A DNA stretch of 64,000 nt from an uncultured Lachnospiraceae bacterium (GTDB taxonomy: Bacteria; Bacillota; Clostridia; Lachnospirales; Lachnospiraceae). The translations under genes and the position numbers were made by a program. The stretch is from positions 84,273 to 148,272 of the forward strand of contig CAMJHQ010000003.1 in the NCBI GenBank assembly GCA_946405625.1. Direction: 5' to 3'. This document shows, piece after piece, positions 31,711 through 40,900 of this stretch. Under the pieces are notes generated by a model. It ran no database searches and was not told the DNA's origin. It worked only from the letters and a program-made list of their open reading frames with translations. Position 1 is the stretch's first letter, and each line of letters begins with the position of its first letter.

Positions 31711-32890
31711 TTACTGACTCCGTTCTTCTTTTAGGTAATCCGTAAGCCACTTCCTTTGTGTGACTGAAATGGCTATGCGGTAATGTATTCCACTTCTTAA
31801 CAATATATAATATAAAGCCAAGCATAAGCGATAACGGAATAAGCGTTAACGCCGATATGATCATCATGTTCTTAAATGTATTATTGAATATAAATACAAC
31901 CGAAATATATGTCACGCATAGAAGTCCGGACATATATAGCATAAAGAATTCAAAACAATAAAGAAGAATACTTCTCCATATTATCTGTCTGAACTTCGGT
32001 TTCTCTCCATTTTCAGAAACAGTTTTAAGCTTCAGGATTGCCTGTCCTACAGTCCTGCCTCTTGTAATGCATGGAATAATAATAAAATATAAAAACATAA
32101 ATCCGATCCATACACTGACTGTTGTAGAAACGAGAACACCGTTAAGCGGTATGATGAACATTTCTATCAAAGCAAAGAAAACATTACTAAGAACTATATC
32201 CAGAATAAAGCCGAAAAACCTTCGGAGTATTGTAAGATGTTCGCCTTTTTCATAAGATATTTCATCAATTTCTTCTCTGGTAGGCAGGAATTTACATATA
32301 ACAGGCTGTATCGCATAACCTATCACTGCTCCGAGAGTATTGTTGATCAGGTCATCAACTTCTGTATAACGATATGGTTTCGGATATATTCCATAGAGTG
32401 CCGAATACTGGGTTGCCTCAAAAAAGAGACTTGCACAAAATCCCATAAGTACGGTTTCTCTGAATGTAAATCTGAAATAATATCTGAGATAGATTCCGAG
32501 CGGAATTGTCATAACTATATTAAACATCACCTGCAAGAAATCCGCACATTTGAGAAATTTTTTCCATACAGATAAATCCGTAATAGTACTAAATCCCAGC
32601 CCAACCTTCTGCATTCCCCTGTAAAGATCCTTATAAGGAATCCAGCCTATCGGATGATCCGGCATAGCCATAACCGCTTCTTTGGACGGTAAAGGAAGCA
32701 CAGTGAGCAGAAAAGCACACATAAGATAAAGAATGAAGGAATAGACAATAATAGTTCTCATTATCGCTATTCCTCCATATTTTCTATAATGTTTGACCAC
32801 AAAGGGAAGCGTAAACAGTCCTGCTATAACAGGAAAAAAAGCACATGCAACCGTAATCGGCTGCATATATGATTTTAAATATTCCATCAT
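31703..32890 (-). CDS. VanZ-like domain fused to an RDD domain, membrane protein
   Basis: FLLTVLPLPS...NIVMTIPLGIYLRYYF...FFEATQYSALYGI...VDDLINNTLGAVIGY (VanZ) then RRFFGFILDIVLSN...GRTVGQAILKLKTV (RDD). Confidence 0.8.
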   Translation of the reverse strand: MMEYLKSYMQPITVACAFFPVIAGLFTLPFVVKHYRKYGGIAIMRTIIVYSFILYLMCAFLLTVLPLPSKEAVMAMPDHPIGWIPYKDLYRGMQKVGLGFSTITDLSVWKKFLKCADFLQVMFNIVMTIPLGIYLRYYFRFTFRETVLMGFCASLFFEATQYSALYGIYPKPYRYTEVDDLINNTLGAVIGYAIQPVICKFLPTREEIDEISYEKGEHLTILRRFFGFILDIVLSNVFFALIEMFIIPLNGVLVSTTVSVWIGFMFLYFIIIPCITRGRTVGQAILKLKTVSENGEKPKFRQIIWRSILLYCFEFFMLYMSGLLCVTYISVVFIFNNTFKNMMIISALTLIPLSLMLGFILYIVKKWNTLPHSHFSHTKEVAYGLPKRRTESVND

Positions 32891-32996
32891 AGTACAATTT
32901 CCTCCACAGAGACGAATTGTACCAACTACGACTGAGCATGTCAAACAATTAATGTCCTATATAACAATTCTAATAAATATATATAAAAATAAAAAA

Positions 32997-33407
32997 TTAA
33001 TTATATATTGGATGCTGTCCGTCAATATCAAACACCCATGCATTCTTTTTATAACTTATAAAACTACATCTATATACTCCCGGTCTGACCTTAAATACCG
33101 CCCTATACAGATAATATACTTCTCCACTGTCAGACGTAACAGAAATTCTCCGAACTTCAGGTTTAGCATAATATCTGAGAGTACCGTATTTAATTCCCTG
33201 AGCATATGCTTTTCTGATCTGATTGTTTAATAAATGAACGATAAAAGAAGTAATAAGAATAAAAGGAATTCCGAAAAATAAAAATGCTATGCCTTTTTCG
33301 ATACTGTTTGTAACAGACAAAACCACAACCCCTGTCAAGATCATTGCACTTACAATCCATATAGGAATCCTGTTTGCATTCAAATATGTATTCAGATTTC
33401 TGGACAT
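32997..33407 (-). CDS. Hypothetical membrane protein
   Basis: Two TM helices plus a soluble C-terminal domain. Confidence 0.5.
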   Translation of the reverse strand: MSRNLNTYLNANRIPIWIVSAMILTGVVVLSVTNSIEKGIAFLFFGIPFILITSFIVHLLNNQIRKAYAQGIKYGTLRYYAKPEVRRISVTSDSGEVYYLYRAVFKVRPGVYRCSFISYKKNAWVFDIDGQHPIYN

Positions 33408-33515
33408 AAATACATCACCCTTTCACTAATATGACCAATCAATAACAAATAATCTCTTACACATTCATAATTAACAAATTTCAGATAAAACAAAGCTCAT
33501 TCATATCAAGTATAT

Positions 33516-33992
33516 TCAAATCAGATCTGCCCACTTACTTCCGACAACCTTTTCAATATCTGTAGGTGCAAGTTCAACCTGATAGCCAACCTTACCGGCA
33601 CTGACAAACATTTTATCAAATTCTTTTGCGGACTCATGAATAAATGTAGGAAATCTTTTCTTCATTCCGATAGGTGAACATCCGCCATGTATATAACCCG
33701 TCAGAGGAAGCAGGTCCTTCTGCTTTATCATGCTGATAGCCTTTTCACCTGCTGCTTTGGCCGCTTTCTTAAGATCGAGTCCACCTGCTACCGGTATTAC
33801 AAATACGTAATACGCACCGGACTTGGCCTGTGTAACCAGTGTCTTAAAAACCTTATCGGGATTTTCCCCAAGTATCCCAGCAATCTCTTCACCCGTCAAT
33901 GTAGCATCCGGTTCATATTCATGACTGCTGTATTTAATCTTCTTTCCGTCAAGCACTCTCATTACATTTGTTTTTTCCATTTTAATCTCCAA
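33516..33992 (-). CDS. ybaK: YbaK/EbsC-type Cys-tRNA(Pro) deacylase
   Basis: VFKTLVTQAKSGAYYVFVIPVAGGLDLKKAAKAAGEKAISM...YIHGGCSPIGMKKRFPTFI. Confidence 0.92.
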   Translation of the reverse strand: MEIKMEKTNVMRVLDGKKIKYSSHEYEPDATLTGEEIAGILGENPDKVFKTLVTQAKSGAYYVFVIPVAGGLDLKKAAKAAGEKAISMIKQKDLLPLTGYIHGGCSPIGMKKRFPTFIHESAKEFDKMFVSAGKVGYQVELAPTDIEKVVGSKWADLI

Positions 33993-34022
33993 TTATTATT
34001 AGAATTTAATAATGTACATAAG

Positions 34023-34898
34023 TTAAAAAGATTTGTTATTGTCAAAGTCCGCCCTGCGCTGAAGCATGAAATCTCTGACATTCTTCGCTTCCTCATTATC
34101 AATAGGATAACAGAGTTTTTCAGCAACATAAGTTGATAATTCAGTAAAATAATCATACATAAGAAACAGTTTATCCCACATATCATTATAATCCGAGCCT
34201 GCAAATATACCCTTGAACCGCTGCATTTCTTCAGACGTAAGATATCTCTTCAGATACTTGGAAGACGATCCAGTGGAAACTTTAAAATCATTATCTATCC
34301 CGATCTTCCAGTTTAACATTTTTATAAACATATTCATCATAAGGAATTCCATGGCATGTCTCGCATAAAAGAACTCATCCCTGCAAAGTCCTTTGGTCGC
34401 ATAATTACTTACCCATCTGAATTCATTTACTGTATTGAAGAATTCAAATTCACCCGGCTTTGAAATATAGAAAAAAGCATCGGTTTCAATATCAGACAGT
34501 TCTTCGAAAGAATCCTTATTGATAAGGACTCTTCTCGGTTCTTTGAAGTAAAGATTTATAACCTGTAAATCGTTTACATCAATAAATGTCAGATCGATCC
34601 TGTTGCCATCCTTATATTGAGTGAGATATGTAAAAGGCTCTCTGCTTTTATAATCGTAAGGATGATTATAAAAATCTTCAGGCATCTGCATTATAAGAAT
34701 CTCACCGAAACGTTTCATATAATCCTTATCAGAAGTAAACTCTCTGATATCAGTAACATAAAATGTCATGTCGATATCAGAATATTTATCATGAACCGAA
34801 CCCGGATTAACCTTTGAGCCTTCCATAGTCACCGCCCTGATTCTATCGTCTTCTTCAGCGGTTTCTATAATAAGATCAAACATTTCTTCATATGTCAT
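34023..34898 (-). CDS. AadE-like nucleotidyltransferase (aminoglycoside 6-adenylyltransferase family)
   Basis: VTMEGSKVNPGSVHDKYSDIDMTFYV...NRIDLTFIDV. Confidence 0.82.
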   Translation of the reverse strand: MTYEEMFDLIIETAEEDDRIRAVTMEGSKVNPGSVHDKYSDIDMTFYVTDIREFTSDKDYMKRFGEILIMQMPEDFYNHPYDYKSREPFTYLTQYKDGNRIDLTFIDVNDLQVINLYFKEPRRVLINKDSFEELSDIETDAFFYISKPGEFEFFNTVNEFRWVSNYATKGLCRDEFFYARHAMEFLMMNMFIKMLNWKIGIDNDFKVSTGSSSKYLKRYLTSEEMQRFKGIFAGSDYNDMWDKLFLMYDYFTELSTYVAEKLCYPIDNEEAKNVRDFMLQRRADFDNNKSF

Positions 34899-34947
34899 AA
34901 ATCTATCCTCGTCTTTCAGTTTGTTACCATCCGTACATACATCGGTA

Positions 34948-34977
34948 ATTATATCACGGAAAGAAGCCGAACAGCAA
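34948..34977 (-). promoter_or_regulatory. Putative promoter of the AadE-like gene
   Basis: Minus strand TTGCTG, 18-nt spacer, TATAAT. Confidence 0.55.
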
Positions 34978-35037
34978 CGATAGAACCATATACAGTATTA
35001 CTCCCAAACAGCAACGATAGAACCATATACAGTATTA
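34970..35037. repeat. 31-bp exact direct repeat (37-bp period), two copies, with a possible diverged third copy to about 35,075
   Basis: AACAGCAACGATAGAACCATATACAGTATTA at 34970-35000 and 35007-35037. Confidence 0.93.
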
Positions 35038-35144
35038 TTGCCACACATCGACATAGAAACATTCAGTTCCCATAATACAAAAAATCGTGAAACGCTATTA
35101 ACTGCAATCCCACGATTTTTTGTAAAGAAAGGTTTTTTGTTGTT

Positions 35145-36110
35145 TTATTTAATTACCGATATACTCTGTCGGTCTGCAAATACAGCAACAAATATCAGGA
35201 ATACCACACCCTGAATAAGCTGCATTGCCTGAGTAGTAAGACCCATCATTGTAAGACCGTTATTCAGTACTATATAAAGCAGCGAACCTACTATTATATT
35301 TTCAAATTTTACCTTTGAACCACCCGAGATCGGCATACCACCGAGTACGAGTGCGATAAGAATCTGAGTTTCAAGCTGGCTTCCTACATTCGCTGTAGCA
35401 GATCCATTCTTAGCAATATTGATAAATGCTGCAAGACCTGTAATCGCACCTGCCAGAACATATATAAGGAATTTCATTTTTTCAGTTCTTATACCTGCGA
35501 ACTTTGCAGCTTTCTCTCCGGCACCGATTGCCTTAAGATATATACCGAACTTGGTAAATCTGAATACTATAAAGCCGATTGCAAGCACAGCAACTGTAAT
35601 ACCAAGCTTAACTCCGGTAGTATCATAATCATAAACCTTCATATTTGCCGCAACCGGCGAATTTGAAGCCATATATTTGATAAAACCTCTGAAAAGGAAC
35701 ATGGTACATATAGTAACAATAAAGGATTTAATCTTTCTGTTTACATAGAAGAATCCGTTAAATGCACCGATTGCAGCACCTGCAAGGATTCCGCCAAGAA
35801 CCGCAAGCGCCATATTTACACCTGACAGTTTACATACAACTATAGATGCAATACCCATTATCGAGCCCTGGGAGAAATCCAGACCGCCCATAGTCATTAT
35901 GAAAAATACTCCTGTTGCTGAAATAAGAACAACATATACCTGATTAAGGATAAGCTTTCTGCTGTTCCACATGCTTCCGTGTGTAAGGATATTGAAAATA
36001 ATACACACTACTATAAGTCCGATTATCGGAAGAGCAGAACGGATCATCCTCATGATTGATTGTTTTCTAAGTGCCCCTTTCAAAGAGGTCTTAATTTTAT
36101 TAGCACCCAT
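35145..36110 (-). CDS. Sugar ABC transporter permease (RbsC/MglC-like)
   Basis: TMGGLDFSQGSIMGIASIV...LGGMPISGGSKVKFENIIVG. Confidence 0.9.
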   Translation of the reverse strand: MGANKIKTSLKGALRKQSIMRMIRSALPIIGLIVVCIIFNILTHGSMWNSRKLILNQVYVVLISATGVFFIMTMGGLDFSQGSIMGIASIVVCKLSGVNMALAVLGGILAGAAIGAFNGFFYVNRKIKSFIVTICTMFLFRGFIKYMASNSPVAANMKVYDYDTTGVKLGITVAVLAIGFIVFRFTKFGIYLKAIGAGEKAAKFAGIRTEKMKFLIYVLAGAITGLAAFINIAKNGSATANVGSQLETQILIALVLGGMPISGGSKVKFENIIVGSLLYIVLNNGLTMMGLTTQAMQLIQGVVFLIFVAVFADRQSISVIK

Positions 36111-36122
36111 GATCAGCCCTCC

Positions 36123-37622
36123 TTATACCATCTTTGCGATGAGGCTGTTCTCATCCATATCTACACTTCTCATAAGCTCTCCGCTTATCTTTCCGTCTTT
36201 CATGATAATGATTCTGTCACACATTCCGATAAGTTCCATCAGCTCTTCGGATATCATGATGATAGACTTTCCCTGCTTTCTCATACGGTCCATAAGCTGG
36301 TAAATATCCTGTTTAACCTTGATATCAATACCTCTTGTAGGACTGTCCAGGACAAGAATATCAGAATCCTTTCCTATCCATCTTGCAAGAACAACCTTCT
36401 GTTTATTTCCACCCGAGAGATATGATACAAACTGATCTACACTCTGCATTTTGGTAGACATTTTGGTAGCGTACTCATGAGCAAATGCTGTCATCCTCTT
36501 ATCTTTCAGTAAATGAGTCTTTCCCGAAAGATTATCAAGTGAAGGAAGACAAATGTTATCTCTGATACTCTGATTCATTACGACAGATTCGTTATCTCTA
36601 TCCTTCGAAGTATAGGCGATACTGTGTGATATCGCTGTCGGTATATTACTCACTTCTGTCCCGTCAGCCAGAACAACTTTTCCTGTTCTGTCAAATGATG
36701 CACCGAAGCATGCTTTTCCGACTTCATGCATTCCTGATTCAGAAAGACCTCCGAATCCAAGTATCTCTCCCTTATGAAGATCGAAACTGATATTCGATAT
36801 GATTCCCGGTACGGTAACATTTTGTACACTCATAACAACCTTATCGGATATAGGTTCGCCATAGTCAGCTCTATAATAATCTCCTGTAACTTCACGACCG
36901 ACCATCAGCTTCTTTAAGCCTTCTTCGTCTATATCTTCGCTTTTAACCGTATCAATATATACTCCGTCTCTCAGAACCGTAATAGTATCAGACATTCTGA
37001 GAACCTCAGGAAGATCATGGGAAATGAATATTATGGTATTCCCCTCTTTTCTGATGCGGTTCATATGCTTATACAGCTCTTCACGTCCTTCCTGTGAAAG
37101 AGCCGTTGTCGTCTCATCGATAACGACTATCTTCGGATTAAAGTAAGTTGCCTTAACTATCTCGACAAGCTTTCTATCCTCAAAATTATAATTTTCGATC
37201 ATATCCGAAGCCTTAATACGGTCAAAGCCGTATTTCTTCAGGATTTCATTCGCTTTACGATTCATTGCTCCGGTATTCTTGATTCCGAACTTTACGAACT
37301 TATCCTCATGTCCGAGGAAAATGTTCTCTGCAACAGTAAGTCCGTCAAGAGTACCGAGCTCCTGTACTATGATCGATATACCTTCATTATTTGCTTCTAC
37401 CTGATTTGCCGGATCAACTTCCTTTCCATCAAGGAAAAAACTACCGCTATCCTTCTGATATATACCTGTGAGGCAGTTTGTAAGTGTCGACTTACCCGAA
37501 CCGTTTTCACCTATAAGTGCGTGTACCTCACCCTTTGCTATTTCAAAAGATACTTCCTTCAAAGCCCTTGTGATTCCGAAGGATTTACTTATATTTTCTA
37601 CCTTTAATCTGATCTCACTCAT
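36123..37622 (-). CDS. Sugar ABC transporter ATPase (RbsA/MglA-like, duplicated ABC domain)
   Basis: GENGSGKSTLTNCLTG; LSGGNKQKVVLARWI; DSPTRGIDIKVKQDIY. Confidence 0.95.
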   Translation of the reverse strand: MSEIRLKVENISKSFGITRALKEVSFEIAKGEVHALIGENGSGKSTLTNCLTGIYQKDSGSFFLDGKEVDPANQVEANNEGISIIVQELGTLDGLTVAENIFLGHEDKFVKFGIKNTGAMNRKANEILKKYGFDRIKASDMIENYNFEDRKLVEIVKATYFNPKIVVIDETTTALSQEGREELYKHMNRIRKEGNTIIFISHDLPEVLRMSDTITVLRDGVYIDTVKSEDIDEEGLKKLMVGREVTGDYYRADYGEPISDKVVMSVQNVTVPGIISNISFDLHKGEILGFGGLSESGMHEVGKACFGASFDRTGKVVLADGTEVSNIPTAISHSIAYTSKDRDNESVVMNQSIRDNICLPSLDNLSGKTHLLKDKRMTAFAHEYATKMSTKMQSVDQFVSYLSGGNKQKVVLARWIGKDSDILVLDSPTRGIDIKVKQDIYQLMDRMRKQGKSIIMISEELMELIGMCDRIIIMKDGKISGELMRSVDMDENSLIAKMV

Positions 37623-37637
37623 GGTAAATCCTCCTTT

Positions 37638-38603
37638 CTATTTCACAATCTCGCCCTTATCAACCTTGGTTGTTAAAGTAACGATTATAAGCAGTGCAAA
37701 TCCGGTAATAACATCCTGAATTGCAGTAGGCGCACCAAGAGCGATAAATCCGAAGAAAATAATATTTATAACAAACTCACCTATTATTATTGCAGGAAGC
37801 GGCATTCCGTACTTCTTAAATGCTAGTCCGAAGAAGCATCCCATAGTCGGAACGAAATTACGGCTCATTGAAGCCATACCAGTTACTGCAACCATGGATG
37901 ATCCGTAACTTATTGTAAGTACAGCCATGATGCCAAGAAAAGCACCACTGATAACAAATACAAGAACCTTATAGAAGTTAACATTGATACCCATATTCTT
38001 TGCAACAAACTCATTGCTTCCGATAGCATAAGTATATGTTCCGACTTTCGTGTAATTAAGAAGGACATATGCTATTACAAAAGCAATAACAGCAAGGATC
38101 AGATTTCCCGGCATCTGACCGAAAGCTCTGAGTTCCGAAGGCAGCGTCTGTTCAACTCCGCCCGCGATATAATTCGCAACAGACTCATAAATAAGTGCAA
38201 GTCCGGTTGTTACGATCATCGATGGAATTCTGAGCTTAGCATAAAAAATACCATTTAATAAACCTACAAAAGCTCCCGTCATTATTGCTCCGACAATCAG
38301 ACCAAAGTATCCGAGTCCGAAACGATTGGCAAAGACACAACCTACAATTGCGGAAAGCATTATATTTGCACCGATTGAAAAATCGAACATTCCCATAACC
38401 ATGACAAAATAAAAGCCCACAGCGCCCACTGAGGCCAGCAGTGACGCTTCAAAATAGCTCAGCATATTCTTTGCGGAGCCGAAATTATTCGGGGTAATCA
38501 CTTTAAAGATACCCCAGGAAAGAACAACCAGAAGTATAAGAAGCAGATACCCTTTGACCTGTCCTGACATCTTTTTACCCGTTGTTTTTTCGGATGCATT
38601 CAT
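37638..38603 (-). CDS. Sugar ABC transporter permease (RbsC-like)
   Basis: MGMFDFSIGANIMLSAIVG; multi-TM. Confidence 0.9.
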   Translation of the reverse strand: MNASEKTTGKKMSGQVKGYLLLILLVVLSWGIFKVITPNNFGSAKNMLSYFEASLLASVGAVGFYFVMVMGMFDFSIGANIMLSAIVGCVFANRFGLGYFGLIVGAIMTGAFVGLLNGIFYAKLRIPSMIVTTGLALIYESVANYIAGGVEQTLPSELRAFGQMPGNLILAVIAFVIAYVLLNYTKVGTYTYAIGSNEFVAKNMGINVNFYKVLVFVISGAFLGIMAVLTISYGSSMVAVTGMASMSRNFVPTMGCFFGLAFKKYGMPLPAIIIGEFVINIIFFGFIALGAPTAIQDVITGFALLIIVTLTTKVDKGEIVK

Positions 38604-38702
38604 GCAAAATCACCTCTTTTTTTCAGAAAATGAGCCGGTACCGCCGTGCGATACCGGCCCATTAAAGGATATAGAAAATTAACTTACAGTCTATTTAGTT
38701 AC

Positions 38703-39911
38703 TCATTTACCCGATCTGGAAGCTGCATCTTCGATTGAAAGTGATGCTGCCTTCTTCTTAAGACCTTCCATATCAAGCTTTGACATTTCTACAAGCTCCT
38801 CGTCAGTGTACGGAAGCTGATCTACAAAGTACTTCTCATAATCTGCATAATCTTCAGGTGAAGATACATAGAGATAAGGGAAGTTGATGTCTTCAAACTT
38901 ACCTGCATTATCTTTATAGTTACCCTTAATTGCATTGTAAACAGCCATGAATGCGAAGAGTGGATCACAATAATGTCCGCCCGACTCACCTGCCATCGAA
39001 CCATTTGCAAGTCTTTCTCCGAGATCCGGAAGGAAGTCTGTTGAAACGATATCGATCTGGTCTGTCTTTCCTGCTCTTTCTACAGCTGCGATAGCCCCCT
39101 GAAGAGGATCTCCGCCACCGCCTGCAGGAATGATTGCATCAAGGTCAGGATTTGCACTCATGAGAGCTTCTGCAGCCTTGGAACCACCCTCTGAAGAAGT
39201 ACCAGCATACTGAGGCTCAGACAGAACTGCCTGATCATCAGGATGTGCACTATTCCACTTTTCCACGCCTGCTTTATATCCTTCCCATCTTCCGAGCCAT
39301 GTAGCATCGCCCTGCTCCCATCCGATAAGACCGATATTTCTGTCACCCTTATCAAGAAGAATCTGAACGAGCTTTTCACCATTTTCAGGTTCATTCTCAT
39401 GTACAGCTCCGATAAAATATTCAGAATCAAGTGCTGCCTTATAGATGTCAGGACTTGTTTCCTGGTTGATTATTCTGAAGAACTGTGCAAGATATACACC
39501 ATTGTCATTACATGTCTTAATAGCCGAAGCCATCTCTGTGTCTGATGAATTACAGATAATGATTCCCTGACAACCTGCTGCACAAAGCTGCTCAACAGAT
39601 GCAGTAACCTTCTCTGATACATGTCCTTGATCTACATACTGGATCTGAACTCCCAGTGAATCAGCTGCCTTATCAAGGATCATCTTACACTGAGAACCAA
39701 GTACATCTGTAGAACTCCATATTGAAACTCCGATTTTGATCTCGCCATCAGGCTTTACAGCAGTTTCAGAACCTCCGTCACCACCTGCAGCCTGAGCTTC
39801 AGTATTATTAGCTGCCGTGTTTGATGATCCACCCGAACCGCTTCCGCATCCTGTAAATGCAGAAACTAACATCATTGCACTAAGCAGTACACTAACGAGT
39901 TTCTTTTTCAT
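38703..39911 (-). CDS. Sugar ABC transporter substrate-binding lipoprotein
   Basis: Lipobox MMLVSAFTGCGSG; type-1 periplasmic binding fold IKIGVSIWSSTD...QGIIICNSSDT. Confidence 0.92.
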   Translation of the reverse strand: MKKKLVSVLLSAMMLVSAFTGCGSGSGGSSNTAANNTEAQAAGGDGGSETAVKPDGEIKIGVSIWSSTDVLGSQCKMILDKAADSLGVQIQYVDQGHVSEKVTASVEQLCAAGCQGIIICNSSDTEMASAIKTCNDNGVYLAQFFRIINQETSPDIYKAALDSEYFIGAVHENEPENGEKLVQILLDKGDRNIGLIGWEQGDATWLGRWEGYKAGVEKWNSAHPDDQAVLSEPQYAGTSSEGGSKAAEALMSANPDLDAIIPAGGGGDPLQGAIAAVERAGKTDQIDIVSTDFLPDLGERLANGSMAGESGGHYCDPLFAFMAVYNAIKGNYKDNAGKFEDINFPYLYVSSPEDYADYEKYFVDQLPYTDEELVEMSKLDMEGLKKKAASLSIEDAASRSGK

Positions 39912-40173
39912 TTAAATACCTCCTAATGAATATAAACCTCATTTCATTATCAAAGTTTCTTCGCGAATACTCCCCATCTCTGATGGTTTTATCTTATAGC
40001 GATTTAGTACAAAAAAACATGGAAAATATTTTGCGGATTGGTAATATTTTATCTTTTATATAAATTATCCATCTCACAATCACAAAAATAGTACCAAAAT
40101 AATCAATAAAGCATAACAAAAGACCGCAATTTTTCACATAAGAACTGTGATACTCGCGGCCTTTGTAATAGTG

Positions 40174-40899
40174 CTATATGGATTTTCTGTATTTACTCGG
40201 TGATATTCCCTCTATTTTCTTAAACACCTTCGTAAAATAGAAATAATCATTATATCCGACAATCTCTGATATCTCCTGTATGGATAAGCTGTCGTCTCTG
40301 AGAAGTTCCTTGGCTCTTTGTATTCTAAGTGATGCAATATAATCAGAGAAATTAACCTGCAGCTTCTCCTTTATCATCTTACTCAGATGTCCCATACTAA
40401 TATTATACTTAGTTGACAGTAAAGTAAGAGATATATCCTCCATATAGTGCTCTCGGATCTCGGAAATCACATTATCAATCATCCTGTCTGATACAGGAGC
40501 CTTCTCTTCATCATCGATCTCCGCCTCACCACGATCTCTGATAATCGCAGACATAACACGTTCGAGTTCTTCTTCCTTGATCGGCTTCAACAGATAATCA
40601 AAAGCATGGTGCTGAATTGCTTCCTGAGCATATGAAAATTCTGCATAGCCCGATATTATGACCACTTTGGAATCAGGTGAAACATCAGGTATCTCTTGAA
40701 GTAATTCAAGTCCGGAAAGCCCCGGCATTCGTATGTCTGCAAAAACAACATCAGGTTTGAACTGAGCTATCTCTTCTTTAGCTGTAAGACCGTTATTGGC
40801 CGTGCCCACAACCCATGCATTTATATCAAGTTTTTCAAGCAGCTTCTTTAGTCCGAGTGTAATCCAGACTTCATCATCCGCTATATAAACATTCAACAT
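40174..40899 (-). CDS. Response regulator with AraC-type HTH (YesN-like)
   Basis: VFADIRMPGLSGLELL...KPIKEEELERV; IQEISEIVGYNDYFYFTKVFKKIEGISPSKYR. Confidence 0.95.
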   Translation of the reverse strand: MLNVYIADDEVWITLGLKKLLEKLDINAWVVGTANNGLTAKEEIAQFKPDVVFADIRMPGLSGLELLQEIPDVSPDSKVVIISGYAEFSYAQEAIQHHAFDYLLKPIKEEELERVMSAIIRDRGEAEIDDEEKAPVSDRMIDNVISEIREHYMEDISLTLLSTKYNISMGHLSKMIKEKLQVNFSDYIASLRIQRAKELLRDDSLSIQEISEIVGYNDYFYFTKVFKKIEGISPSKYRKSI

Positions 40900-40900
40900 A

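Noticed and set aside
34023-34898. Aminoglycoside resistance gene
   Set aside because: Family resemblance to AadE is clear, but chromosomal homologs are often not resistance determinants; no mobile-element context, so only a family call is made.
36123-39911. Naming the transporter as ribose or galactose specific (rbs/mgl)
   Set aside because: The family is clear but substrate cannot be inferred by eye, so no gene symbol is given.
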